From: Orychophragmus violaceus
Taxonomy: Eukaryota > Streptophyta > Magnoliopsida > Brassicales > Brassicaceae
Direction: 5' to 3'
Length of the DNA: 64,000 nt
Assembly (NCBI GenBank): GCA_030180135.1
Contig: CM058238.1
Location: 2,180,461-2,244,460 of the forward strand
This document shows positions 1 to 12,506 of this stretch, one piece after another (the stretch's first letter is position 1; every line of letters begins with the position of its first letter). The notes beneath the pieces are model-generated. The model was not told the origin of the DNA, did not search any database, and was given only the letters and a program-made list of their open reading frames with translations. Made by a program: the position numbers and the translations under genes.

Positions 1-1142
1 CATGTAAGCTCGACGGTTCCTAATTGGCTATCCCTTGTGGAGAGCCAAGTACCGAATTCTTAATAAAATGGAGTTTGATGCCAAAAAAAAAAAAAATAGT
101 ACCTCCAATACCACAAACCATCATTTGGTTGGCCCCATTTTTTTGCTATAATAATCTCATCAGTTTACTAATTTCATCTTTCACCAAAAAAAAATATATA
201 TATTCATCATCAGACAAGTACAACTATATACATCATGATGCATGTGTGTAAATACATCATCATCATTATTCACCAACATGTAATATATTTTTCTTCTGAT
301 TTTGGAAGTAGAGGAAAGAAAAGAAAAAAAAGGAATTTTCCTAAAATTCAGCTAATTTATTATCTCCTTTTCCAGTTTGTTTTTTTACCAAATTAGTTAC
401 ATACGGTAAAGAAATGAGATATTTTTTTTATATTAAAATTTGCATACAAATTATACAGAAAATTGGCCTCTGAGGCTATAGAGAATGCGCAAATTCTGGT
501 CCCATAAAAGCTTTAAGTCAATTCCGAAATTCTTTGTCACATCTTTGGATCTCTCTCTCATCCTCGTCTATCTTCAAGCTGCTGCTTCATCGTATCCCCC
601 GTGAAAGCTATATTCTGTTTTAATTAAAAAAAATCCAAAAATTATCATTATTATTGTTTTTATAACAAGATACTCTGTAACTTACATAAATAATACCCAG
701 TCTGCAATACAAAAACATCAATTTTGTTGTTACACATTTCCTTATTCATGCTCGCTTTATTTTCCAAACCATTGTTAGAAATTAGAATGGCAGTGCGGCG
801 CCAGTAAAAAAAAAACAGCAGTGATTGCCGAGACACAACATATATACTTTATTATTAAGATTAATTAGTTCTTTTTTTAGAACAAGATTAATTAGTTGTC
901 TTATACATAAATAAATGAATAAATCAAAACAGGGTAAAGTCACTAACAAAGTGGCCATGTGCGGCTGCTCAAAAGTCTATAGTCTCTTAACAGATTCCTG
1001 ATTCCTCTTCATTATATTATTAATTAACCCCAAAAAATCTCCTAATCAATCTCGTTTTATTTAATTCTGATTTCAACTGTCTCATCTCGAGAAACAGCGT
1101 CAACTATCTGTATTTAATTATTTATAGTTATATATCCTAAAA
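1..1142. other. Non-coding region 3' of the B3 gene
   Basis: This stretch is AT-rich and has several A and T runs. I see no open frame with plant protein character in it. It lies downstream of the minus-strand B3 gene and probably holds that gene's 3' UTR at its right edge. The short frame at 24-251 is low-complexity and was not accepted. Confidence 0.6.
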
Positions 1143-2484
1143 TCACATGATGATGATGTAATGTACCCAAATTGAATCATATATATATTTACTTTTATAA
1201 AGGTAAAATAGTAAAATTACCATGTTATGAGGATGAGGAGAGTAATAATAGTACATGTTTTGGTCGTAATAACCGTCAGGACACTCGGTGGTGGCCGCGG
1301 CTGCGGCGGCAACCGAATCATCTCCCTCGTCTTCATCCATTTGACACTCCAAATTCACACCGAAAAGCCTCACCGTCCTCGAGCTCCCGACGGCGGAAGA
1401 CGATTGTATGGAGTGGGTCTCCGACGCTGTTGCTACGGCGGCGCCTGTAACCACGACACGTGCGCTTCTTTAATTTATTGAAGGAAAAATACAAAAAAAC
1501 AAGAACACAACTGAACACAAGTCACGTTTCTCCCAGGGGATTGGACGGTATCCACACGCGCTCTTATGTGCGCGTGTATTATATTAGCAACAACTTGGAG
1601 ATAATATGTAATAGAAATTGTCGGAAGTCTTTATAATTAGAAAGAAAGAAATATAATCATAGCTGTTAATAGAATGTTACTTAACTCAGGTTATTAATAC
1701 GTGTAGAACTAATAAATATTATCATAAACTATTAGAAGAGAAATTATAAATATACTTAGGTGTTTAATGCCGTAATTATCCCGACAACATAAGATTAGTT
1801 GGTGTTAAAGAATTTATATTTATATAAGTATATAACAAGTAGTAAGAAAATAATATATGGTAATAATAAGTAGAAATAATATAACATACCGTAGTGGGAA
1901 TACTCTGAGTGAGAAGGAGGATTAGAGTAATTACTAGAGGCGTTGATTTGGAGATACGGAGGAGCAGCTGCCATGGAACTAGAATACGACGTCGGATTGG
2001 CAACGGAGGAGGAGCCTTGGCCACGTCTACGCCAGCCAATGAAGAGTCTCCTAGAATCAGTCCGTTGTCGTTGAAAGAAAACGACGTCGCCAGGATCAAG
2101 CTGTTTGTCTTTAACAAATCTGCTCCATCCTTTAGTCAACACATAGCTTTGACTACTGTTCCAGTAAGAGTATCTAAACCTCCAGCACTTGCCTGACTCA
2201 TCTTCAAAGCTTAGAAGCATCCCTTTCTCCGACGACGAAGTGTCAGCATTATTGGAGATGGCGTTGAGAGGGAAGTATTTCTCAGCGTGTTGTTTTGGTA
2301 TGACAAGACGGTTGAGTTTGCCGACGTCGCTTGGTGTTAGAGATTTCTCGAAGAGAGACTCTTTGTGATCTTCGTTGAGCCATGTAGCGGTGGTTGTTGG
2401 TTCTGGTGTGTCGGTGGTGTGGAGGTGCTGCCACAAGAGAGTGTGGTTGTGGTGGTGGTCGGAGGAGTAATGGTTGACTGACAT
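1143..2484 (-). CDS. NGAL3: B3-domain transcription factor, NGATHA-like (NGAL3/DPA4 type)
   Basis: There are two coding exons, 2484-1890 and 1444-1143, joined across a 445-bp intron with donor GTATGT and acceptor TTACAG. The joined protein is about 298 residues. The B3 DNA-binding domain starts near residue 40 with LFEKSLTPSDVGKLNRLVIP and continues through SFEDESGKCWRFRYSYWNSS and SRFVKDKQLDPGDVVFFQR. Exon 2 carries the RLFGV motif (SSRTVRLFGVNLEC), a repression motif of RAV/NGATHA-type factors. The start is the ATG at 2484: upstream in-frame codons lead only to a TTG. In A. thaliana this gene (DPA4, At5g06250) is a nuclear repressor of CUC genes that shapes leaf margins and limits seed size. 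The assignment over its paralogue NGAL2 (At3g11580) rests on the flanking gene order. The C-terminal tail after PHPHNMVIL reads through to a stop at 1143 and is longer than I remember for A. thaliana, so the exact 3' end is less certain. Confidence 0.9.
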
Positions 2485-5400
2485 TGTTTTTTTCAATAGA
2501 GAGAAGGTTAGGTGAAAGAGAGAGGTGGGTAGTCGTGGTACTAATATAGTATGATACGGAGGAGGGACAGAGAGAGAGATGAAAATTTTGAGGGTTGAAA
2601 TTAAATTATTGAGGTGAAAAGAAAGATTGGCTAAAACTATTAACTATTTGAGGAGAGAGTAGCACACGACAACCAGACGACTTTCTTTTAAGGTTTTGCG
2701 TGATGTTTTATCTTTTTCCATCATTATTACTCTTTTTCTACTTCTTGCAGTAGTACTTCATATTTTTTCTATGGATTTCCTTTTTTATTTTGTTCTATTT
2801 GTCTGTGATCTCTATATCATAACATGTATCTATGTAGTAGTATTTTTCCTTAAACATATTGGATTGCACGAATTTAAGACTTTGAATAGTAAACGGTAAA
2901 AACTTTAACGGTATCAAATGTTGTTAAAAAGGAAGAAGAAAAAACCAGTAGGAATAAATTATGTGTAGATTAATTCACTCTATTTTTTTGTGGATAACTA
3001 TGTGTTGCATACAAAATTATTTATATATAAAAATAATATGTATTTTGTTCATAACGAAATTTTTTATTTTATTTTTATGATCGTTGCAGACCAATTTTAT
3101 TTGTTTATGATAATTTATAGATGATTATTTTATTTTATTTTTTAGACCATTACAGACTACAAAACTATGAATAGTAAATAAAAATAGTCTAGATCATTTA
3201 TATACTAAATCGTGCCGACCACTGCCACTGCTACCACACAAAAACCTTAATATGTAGAGCATTGGGGATACTTTAGATTTTTAATAGAAACATTTTAATT
3301 TTTATTTATACGATATATACGTTAATAATGCATATTTTCAGTGGAAATGAAAAATAATCCTCAGGTGAGGTAGGTTATTAGGAAGATATATGCTCTAGAC
3401 AAGAAAGAAGAACTAAAAGGATTATATTTACAAAAGAACAAGTTAGGGGTACACGAAAACCCAAGGAATCAACCCATTTAGAGTTAAAAGGATCTGACCA
3501 TTTGAAAAGAAAATGCAATTATGGCAGAGAAAAAAAAGTTAAAATGATCAAAATTCTATGATGTCACTCAATTTATACATACTGGAAAATATATGTTCTT
3601 TGCGTGCTTCTCCAAATGTTACCAAAAGAAGTAAACAAAAGATATGGTCCTTGTTATTTTGACGCAATTAATAGACACCATATATATATATATACGCATT
3701 TTATTAGTAAAAGTAGACGTAAACTAATTCACATTCAATTGTGATAAATACATGATACGCTAGCATTCGTCATCAGTTTTTAGTTTTTTTTCCCGTCAAC
3801 ATAGTTTTTAGTTTCAGGTTCCTAGCTCAAGTATTTTTTTATAAGTAACTGGCATTCCACACCAGTATTTGCGACATCAAGTTCTACAATGTTTTTCCTA
3901 ACAAATTACAAAAAATTATCAAATATGTGGCAGTGTAATGGTAATATAAGTGAGTTGATTTTATTATATTCCAAAATTAAATTTTTGATGATACCAAAAT
4001 ATATTATTTAAATAGAAATATTCAAAAACTGATTTTGGTTCTGCCGAATAAAAAAAAAAGTTAAGAAAAAATCATTGGTGATGAGAATATAATTTATTTA
4101 TTTTTCTCAAAATGTACGCTATATACGTAGGAGTAAAAGAGTAGCAGCATAGCTGACGAAAATATTATTAAAACTACTGAATTAGGACGAGCATGTTTGA
4201 TCTTGAGCTCCTTTGAGAAGTAAAAACGATATTTTTGTTTTTGGGACAAGTAAAAAGATATTTTAAATACTTATATTTTGTCGTAAAAAAAAACTTGTAT
4301 TTCATATAATTTCATATTTAATGTTCCTACAAAATATTTATTTCATTCATCTAACCTAACCTCTGCAAAGGCCAATATATTAAATTAAATCAAACTCTAG
4401 CATTTGTCAATATTGATTAAAATATATATTCTGCCTGACATAGTTTTGGAAGAAAACAAAACCAACCTCCATTCATTATTGAGAAAGATTGAAAATACCA
4501 AACATATAACATTTTCTGGAAACTGTTGTAGTTTATATAAATATAAATAAACATATATAGATAGATGACAGATTTAATTACCTTTTGAGCACTTAAAATT
4601 TCTAAATTATTTTTGACAAATAGGAAGCAGTCTGCTAAAAACGAAAAACAATATAATAGCAAATCCACAAAGTTAAAAAAAAAAAAAATCAGTAACTGAA
4701 TAAACTATAATAATATAAGATGGCGTTGGACCAAAGAGGATGGCGTAAGCATGATGAAGTAAGAAAGATATCCAACGGCTGAGAGAGGGTTTAGGTTTTT
4801 TAACCCAAAAAGTAAAGAGTAAAAGAGGGGCACAAGAAGAGATACTTATCCCTCACGCAAACTTTGTGCTTTGCCTTTCCCACACACCATTCCATTGCAT
4901 TCATCTTCAATTCTATCTTTTCACATTTTCTTTTTCATTACCCGAAGACTTTACTACTATAGAACATCTTTTAATTTATTTTCTTTGCTCGAAAATAGAG
5001 TTGAGAGTTGCCATTTATTAGTTTCTTATAATTGAGAAGTTGAGCCAATAGCATTGGGTGAAATGAATGTCTCTTTTTTTTAACAAGAGTTTACAAAGGT
5101 TAAATGAATGTTACTGTATAAACATATTAAAATGGCTCGACAAATTTCAACCAAGAACTCGTATCCTAGTATAAAGGTAGTGGTAATACTTTTTCGTTAT
5201 TTATGTTCGAATTCTCCTGGCTTTCTAACCGTACTTTAAATTTGAATTTTTTTATAAATGAATACTTGAATACAAAGTCTCATGTGATTAATTTTTAGTC
5301 CTAGATTTTGGAATTCCCACGGTTCTAAAATATGGTTTGAAAAGTTTCTTTAAAAATTTGAATAGTAATAATGGTCGAGACAACTTAATATACAAAATTT

Positions 5401-6231
5401 GAATTCATAGTGATTGGTCCAAGATAGAACATTCCAAAATTAAAATTGCTCTGGACCAAATGAAAATCACGTAGGTAAATAAATAAATCTAGTATATAAA
5501 AGACTATTATTCGTCCTGAAATAGAGAGGGTTAATTTAAACCAAAATCATTTCACAACAACTGTTATTACTATTGGAATCTTAAAATCAAGTTGATCGTT
5601 AATTAACTAAAGTACTCACGCTATATTTCCAAAAACACAAATTTAGTTATTTCTAAAAGTTGATTTTACTACTTTTTATATTTATACCAGTTATATTGGT
5701 TTTGATTGGTAAACTGGGGAATGACGAATTATGTTTAAAAATATTATTCTATAAAAAAAAATTCCAATTATAAAATTTATGGGACAAAAAAGGAAAAACA
5801 TAAAAATGAAAAGTTTATGTTTTTGCTTAACAAAATCTAGAAAGATTCATTAAGCGTAAATTGAACTTAGGTAGATTATTTATTAAAAAAAAATATTCTA
5901 CCATTTTATAAAATATATCCAAACATATAAAATTTATTCAATAAATTTTAAAAATATTTTTATATTTTAGCTTTATTTTCTATCATCTCGTAATTTTATA
6001 AATGCTGCCAATCAAAAAGTCATAGTGTATTCTTATTTGGTTAAAATAGTTATCAGCAATATTCTAGTAATAATATCACCTTGATAGAACAAGTATTCAA
6101 CTCTTTTTTTCTGTTGCCGGAAAAATAATTCTAGGAATCAGTAGCTTTGCTAGCTATATGTAGCTTAGATTGTTTACTTTGAATTGTCACATACATAGTA
6201 CGCGAATGTTTCGCCTATATATAGTAGAATC
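2485..6231. other. Long non-coding region upstream of the B3 gene
   Basis: No convincing coding frame was found. The interval is AT-rich with a TA microsatellite near 3680. A comparatively GC-balanced patch at 4720-4930 contains a polypyrimidine-rich stretch and looks less decayed than its surroundings; it could be a conserved distal promoter or an unannotated transcript leader. A possible degenerate MITE at about 5699-6025 has TTTTGATTGG at its left end and CCAATCAAAA at its right end. Confidence 0.5.
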
Positions 6232-6234
6232 TTA

Positions 6235-7018
6235 GAGCACCTCCGGCACTAAAACCCTATATAAATTTTTTTTTCCTCAGATGCAAAAAAAAAGGACCAA
6301 TGATCATGCGACACGTGGCATAACAGTACAAAAAACGCTCCTTACCTCCGGTCGAAAACTCGTTAGGCGCTAGTCGGGCGGTGGGGTTGGGCCTAGCGCC
6401 TAACGAATAAATCGGAGAGTATACGGGATTTACGCGGGGCAGAATTTTAAATATTTTTATGTATATTAGTATATATATTATACTAGACGTAGTAAAAACA
6501 AGTGATTGTGATGGTCTAGTGGTGGTGTTGCCCGCTTTCCTTCCCGTAAACGTGGGTTCTAACCCCAAATTCGCAGATTTTTTGTTTTTTTTTTAATGAC
6601 AAGCAAATTACCCAACTGCCCCTGTCTTCAACCTTTAGTCTCTGCGATTTTTTTACCCTCGTTTCCGCCGATTTTAATTTCTTTTACAAAACAGATGTCA
6701 TTTAACTTGTTTTTCTCATGAATCTCACTTAGATATGATAGATCTGTAACTTAAAACTTGATTTCTAACTCGAATTAAAGAAAAACGTGAGATTTTGTTC
6801 AAGTCCCGATTTTTGGTCCGAGTTTAACCAACTCGCCGCGGCTGCTCACCGCCGAGCGTTTCGCCGGCGACTAACCGGAACTCCGCGGCGAGTTTTCGAA
6901 CAGGGCTCCTTACCTAAGGATTTTAAGCAACCGTATTTTAACAATTAGTGGGGTCTACACTATATTTTATTAATTGTTTTCTAAAAAATTGAGCCATAAA
7001 ACTCCAATGGAGTTGCTC
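6235..7018. mobile_element. Harbinger-like MITE with TTA target duplication
   Basis: The left end GAGCACCTCCGGCACTAAAA and the reverse complement of the right end, GAGCAACTCCATTGGAGTTT, form imperfect terminal inverted repeats. TTA flanks both sides (6232-6234 and 7019-7021), matching the TWA target preference of PIF/Harbinger elements. The element is 784 bp, encodes no transposase, and has GC-rich islands at 6350-6440 and 6830-6900. A tRNA-like SINE head lies inside it at about 6502-6570. Confidence 0.7.
6502..6570 (+). repeat. tRNA-derived SINE head with pol III A and B boxes
   Basis: TGGTCTAGTGG at 6512-6522 fits the pol III A-box consensus and GGTTCTAACCCC at 6555-6566 fits the B box, with tRNA-like spacing. 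The intervening sequence does not fold as a normal tRNA by eye. The segment is followed by T-rich DNA. It is best read as the 5' end of a truncated or nested SINE rather than a functional tRNA gene. Confidence 0.5.
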
Positions 7019-7021
7019 TTA

Positions 7022-10000
7022 TATTTCTACTTTTTCAAAAGAGAATAAGAAAACAAAAACTGAATCTACTCAATACATTTTTACAACTCCACTCACCAAA
7101 CTAATAAAATGGAGAAGAAATAATTTCATCAGATGAAATAAAATATTGAACTTAGAAAATAAGATACAATTTCAAAATTAATTAAAAATCATAGTAACAC
7201 AGTAGAAATCATAATTCCATCAAAGATAAGCAACTAAATCAACTATTCTAAAAATCTATGAAAACTTAAATTAATTACCCATTAATATAAATATTATCTG
7301 CAGTTTTGCACCAATATACAGGATATAATAGAAAGTTAGAAACAGCCATGTTCTCCTATTTAAAACCAGTGTTAACTGTCGTTAGCTCACAATATATGAA
7401 ATATCTTTGGCAAATATGTTCATAGGGTCAAAATCTAGTTATTATCTATATAACATTTTGTAAATACTTGAATTTGGACCCCAAATCTTAACCATGAGGG
7501 CTACCTGAAAAATCCAAAATACGTGCAAATGGACACCTACGTGGTCCTCTTCTGTTTTATTCTGGTTTTATTTGACGACTTTTTTGCCCAAATGTTTTTC
7601 TTTTATAGTAAAAATATTACTATCATTTTTCATTTGTTAAACAAATTATGAAATATTATTCACGTGCTTGATGGACACCATTATTGGTGTTTAGACGTTC
7701 AGATATTTTTTCATTTCAATAGAAGACTACTATATTCATATATAGTCATGGATTCCAAATACATTTACACGTCCATCATTTTATGGCATATTTTATCTGT
7801 TTACCTTTGCATTTTTTTTTTTTTTTTTTTTTTTTGATAAAAGATATTCATCATCTCTCTTTCATGCCAATAACAACAAAACTTAACACAAATTCGAATT
7901 CAAGAAAACAAAAAACAAAAGAAATTAGTATCCACACGTTTGGTAGATTCATCATTGGCTTTGAATGGTGAACGCATATCAAATAATACAGATCCCTTTG
8001 CATTTTTACTATTAACAGAACTAATACTAATGTTTAAAAAAAAAACACAGAACTAATACTAATTACTAACAAATAAATATATGTACACATTCATATGTCT
8101 ATTTTTATGTTTCTTATTATAAGTTTTCGTGATATATTATACTAATAAAATGGAAATTTATTGCTCTTTTTGGTATTTTTCTTCGCGGGGGTTGTAACTA
8201 TGCTTGTAACATGGTCTTGGAAATTGTTTCATAGCTAGGACATGTCTTCTTCAGCAAATTATAATGATTGAATTAGTCTTGCAAAAGGAAAAAAAAATAG
8301 GGTAACAAAGGCGACATCATTTCCAGGTCGATTTCGAGGCACCTTTTTGCATGTACGTCTGTATCAATTAAATTCATTTTTGTTATTTTATTTATGTCCT
8401 TTTCTATAAGTAATGTTAAATATTTATGTAATAAGTTATTTTTTAATTTTCGTTATAGTAATGTTGCACATGTTAGTGTTATTTCCTCTCCAATGACAGC
8501 AGAGGTTGTTGGGATCTTATATGATTTTTTCTTTTTTTCTTTTGCTATATGGTTATAAAGTAGGATTTAACATTTTCTCCTCGTATTTTCTTCCACTTTA
8601 ATCCTATGCAATTTGATAAATACAAGTATTATTTTCTTCTTCTCTCTCTTTTTTTTTCCTTTCATAAGTTAAAAAGAATAAAACGCTTGAAATCCACAAG
8701 CTTCATTTTGGATAATTTTAGAACATTTACATTGGATTGGATGTTTCTTATGAAAAACCCCAACTATATTTGAGAAATTATGGGTGGAAATTCTAAAAAT
8801 TTACAAAAACTCTCTTAGTATAATAATACTATTTTAATATATGAGAAACCCTCAATATACTATTGGAATAGTATATATGTAATATATTCATAGTTAGGGC
8901 TATGTTTAATGGACGAAGTAGTTTTCACATTCCATAGAGTTTCCCAGCCAATAAATTTTCGTGGTGGTACGTAAATTTCTAGTCGCATATTATTAACATT
9001 GGAACAAGTAGTTGCATATATTATTATATAAGCAAATTGCTACAGACACACACACACACACACAATGTAAGTATCTCTCGACGAGAAAGAGAAAGCAAGA
9101 GGGAATCTGCGACGTAAACCGTGGATGATCTCAATATAATCTGCAAGTTTCTTTATTTAATTATCCATACACGACAACCTTACTTTGTTATTTTTGGAAA
9201 GTGGTGGGAGAAGCTTCACTGAGCTTCGCGTAAGTTGCTATTTTTATATCATATATCTATGACATTTTCTCACTTCCCTAGTAAAATAGCACCCGCGTCT
9301 CTTTATATATAAACTTTTTGTTCTTGTCCACAAAACTGTTCCCTTTTAGTTGGTCGTCTTTTCGTCGTAATAAGCGATTATTACGTTGTAGTATCATAAT
9401 ACTATTATTAGGGAGCTTTATTCAAGTTGAAACCAATCGTGTATATCTTACAATATTCAAATAGGTTATATGTACGTTGAGATGAATCGATCGAGGTAAC
9501 TAGTTTAGAGTATACATACGTTTTTTTGGGCAAAGAGAGTATACGTACGTTGTATATTATTATGTTAAGATTTAATGTTTTTCGCTATTATTCTATATAC
9601 TTCTACTATACACAAGTATACAAATGACATGGCATATTAACATATGAATGCATGTATAAATATAGACTAATAAACGACGTTCGTAAGTATGAAGTTTTGG
9701 GCATAGTTACAGAAAATATAAAATAGAAAAAATATATAAATATATAGTAGATATGTTGGAACGGAAAGATATTTTGCAATGGCAGGGAACTATGGAAACA
9801 TGCATTGCAATCTTTATTTTTATTTTTATTTTTGAATGAACATGCATTGCGAAATTATCTGACCTAATACTAAAACATTTACTTTTTAGCTGAAAACAAA
9901 CCATATTCGAGTATATTAACAATTGAAAGCATGAATAGTATACAGAATTATATAGAGTAATGATGGTTTAAAGTAAAATTAATATATACACACATATATA

Positions 10001-10340
10001 TATTTTGTTATATTATAAGGTATTGATATCTGCTCAGAAGGGGACCAAAGCTCTTGCTGTATTTTTCTAAATTCTAAGCAAAACTGGCCAGGAAGAGGGA
10101 CGAAGGGACCACACATTTTCCTCTCTCTTTTTTTTCTTTCCAATTGATACACTATTATAAACATTCATCTGAGCACTGTTCCATACACTAAAGTTTGATG
10201 CAGCCGATTTCTTGGACTTAGACAGTTGACCGATGAATAATACTAGTCTTCAAGTTCTTATTTTAAAATTTTGTGAACTTTAGACTGCAACAAATTCCAA
10301 GAGTTGGAGACAGATCATAATTACAAAACTAATAAATAAT
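7022..10340. other. Non-coding AT-rich intergenic region
   Basis: No gene is recognised. It contains a 24-nt T run at 7812-7835, an AC dinucleotide run near 9047-9063, and the 108-bp segment at 7850-7957 that recurs in LOG7 intron 1. Confidence 0.5.
7850..7957 (+). repeat. Dispersed 108-bp repeat, copy 1
   Basis: Nearly identical to 34735-34842 in the first intron of LOG7, in the same orientation. It begins ATCATCTCTCTTTCATGCCA and ends near GGTAGATTCATCATTG. It has no terminal repeats of its own, so it is probably a fragment of a larger dispersed element. Confidence 0.8.
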
Positions 10341-10557
10341 AAAAACAAACTTTAAAATGCTACTAATATAATTATTGATGAAGATAATTATTCATTCCAC
10401 GGTTTTTAACCCCGTCGGCATCGACATCTCTTTGGGCTTGATTGTTCTCAAAAAACAAATTTTAAAGTGCTACTAAATAACTATCGAAGAAGATAATTAT
10501 TTACTCGGTGGTTCTTAACCCCGTCAGCATCGACATTTCCTTGGACTTGGTTGTTTC
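10341..10557 (+). repeat. Tandem repeat, two copies of about 110 bp
   Basis: Unit 1 (10341-10450) and unit 2 (10453-10557) share landmarks such as TTAACCCCGTC and GCATCGACAT with scattered substitutions. Partial relatives of the left half recur at about 10893-10970 and 12040-12120, so this is a small cluster of local duplications. Confidence 0.75.
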
Positions 10558-10870
10558 CGGCGGTGTTGGTGTTACCATTTTCTTTGTATGCAGGTGATTC
10601 ACTCGGCGGTCTTTGGAAGCTTTTAATCGGCAAATGGTCTCTTGTGCTTGCAGAGATTTGGATCGGTGTGGCTCGGCGGCGGTTTCCTCTTCGCTCTCCG
10701 GTTGTTTTCCAGCGGTACCTCCTCTATCTGACGCGTGTTGCTGCGTGTTCATCCCTGCGCTTGCCATGTGACATTTTTATCTCTTGCTATGGGTTTTGGA
10801 TGAGCTCGGTTTGCTTACGTTATAATTTTGTGTAAGGCTTCGGCCTATTTGTGTATTTACAGTATTGGTC
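10555..10870 (+). repeat. GC-rich retroposon-like segment
   Basis: This 300-bp stretch is much richer in G and C than its flanks and contains AAGGCTTCGGCCTA near its right end. Its composition resembles the poly(A) retroposons found later in the window (37060-37883 and about 51490-52878). Both strands carry open frames of about 90 residues without recognisable domains. No target-site duplication was identified, so the class is uncertain. Confidence 0.4.
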
Positions 10871-10970
10871 CAGGAAATTGATATCGTTCATAAAACAAGA
10901 AAGAAAAAGAAGAAGATTATATATTGTATTTTAATATCATTAGATTTATAAGCGTTTGATAATGTATGCG

Positions 10971-12025
10971 CACTACAACAAATAGAAGGTGTTACATCAT
11001 TTATTTTATTTATTAACATCATTTTTTGATTGATACAAATTCATTTGTATCACTAATATAAATGACTTTGGAAGTGATGACTCTAATGTTTGTATCATTT
11101 AAAATCGATTGATGCAACTATTCTCATCAGTTCGTTTAAGTGACGTTAATTTCTATCACTTGCTATAAGTGATGTCAAAATTCACATCAATCAAATAAAT
11201 GATATAAACATTAGTTTCAGTTATAACAATTGATTTTAAATATTTATATCATTTATGTTAATTGATATAATGGTTATGTCAATTTTTAAAAAAGTGATAC
11301 CAAAATCAATGTTATTTTCAATAAATGATATGATAATTTATATGTCGTTTGTATATCTGATATAAATCAATATTTATAGATTAGCCTCATTTTTTTCCCT
11401 TCTCTTAAACATGATTTTTTTAATCTAGATTAACCTTATATTTTTTATAAAATAAATATCTATTAAAATATTTATTTCTGACAACTTAGACATTTTTAAA
11501 ATAAAAAAATATTTCTATTGGTTGTCAGTAATATAACTAATTGTCCTACATAGATGAAGACATGATATTCCATTATATAGTGAAAATCTTGTGCTCCTTC
11601 CTCTTTTTCTAACCGATGTGGGACAAAAGTAAATTACTATAGATTTGTATCATTTTAAGTGAACTGATGTTAAACAAGTATCAGTAATCATAACTGATGT
11701 TAAACCACATATATTCTGTCATTTATTATTGATGCTAATTTTATATCTTTTAGTTAAATGATACTAATAAAATTGAACAAATGTTTCATTTAGGCAACTG
11801 ATATAAATATAGATATTTGTGTTAGTTCTTAAAAATGATGTAAATTAATATTGATTTGTATCAGTTTTATTTTAAATGATGTTAATCATCTTAATATACT
11901 ATCAATTATTGTAAATGATTTAAAATCACATATTTAATGTCAATTTTTAGTAAATGATTTTATTTATCATCAATTATTTTTTTGACACTTTATAAGTGAT
12001 GCTGTAGACCTTATTTGTTGTAGTG
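10971..12025. mobile_element. Non-autonomous CACTA (CMC/EnSpm) transposon
   Basis: The element starts CACTACAACAAATA and ends TATTTGTTGTAGTG as a perfect 14-bp inverted pair. GCG flanks it on both sides (10968-10970 and 12026-12028), the 3-bp duplication expected for CACTA elements. Its 1055 bp are filled with subterminal repeats on the theme TGATRTYAA/TTGRTATCA and no coding frame. The neighbouring tandem copy at about 12100-12145 contains the same flanks uninterrupted (TGTATACGGTTTTTC), providing an empty site. Confidence 0.92.
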
Positions 12026-12242
12026 GCGGTTTTTCATACAAAATTTAACGTGATACTACTAAATAACGATTGAAGAAGATTATATATTGTAGTATTTTAA
12101 TATCTCTAGATATATAAGCGTTTGATAATGTATACGGTTTTTCATACGGGGTAGGAGCTACACAAAGCATCGGGGTTAGTAGATTATTTTTTACATGGTT
12201 TCATGTTTCGAAACCGTAAAACATGTAAAAGATAATCTTCAC

Positions 12243-12336
12243 ACACTTAACGGGCCATTCGCCTAAACTTCACACTTAATGGGCCATTCGCAGAATCTTC
12301 AAACACTTAACGGGCCATTACCTTTAGGATTGGGCT
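12243..12336 (+). promoter_or_regulatory. Cluster of site II elements upstream of RPS17
   Basis: Three copies of ACTTAAYGGGCCATT lie at about 12245, 12284 and 12305, followed by TTGGGCTACA near 12330. TGGGCY site II elements, bound by TCP factors, are typical of plant ribosomal-protein promoters. A telo-box (AAACCCTAA) follows at about 12430, in the probable 5' leader. Confidence 0.75.
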
Positions 12337-12506
12337 ACATTACAAATTGCAGTGTCTAATGTCAGATCAATTGTACGACTTTGCCCTTCCACTTCCCGAC
12401 ACTTAAATACGCTCTGCTCCACAAAAATAAAACCCTAACCTAAGCTCAGCCGATTTCAGAAGCAGAAGTAGAGAGTCTCCCGTAAACCTAAAATCTACAG
12501 GCAAAG

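Noticed and set aside
24..251. 75-codon open frame at the left edge
   Set aside because: Low-complexity, Lys- and Ile-rich translation of AT-rich DNA with no domain, promoter or splice context.
2485..2496. Longer start for the B3 protein beginning four codons upstream
   Set aside because: The upstream codon is TTG, not ATG; the first ATG in frame is at 2484 and gives the expected MSVNHYSS start.
6257..6568. Minus-strand 103-codon frame containing GLEPTFTGRKAGNTTTRPSQ
   Set aside because: It is the antisense translation of the tRNA-like SINE head and MITE sequence, a common artefact of pol III-type repeats.
6502..6570. Functional tRNA gene
   Set aside because: A and B boxes are present, but no convincing cloverleaf or acceptor stem pairing is visible and the segment lies in a MITE.
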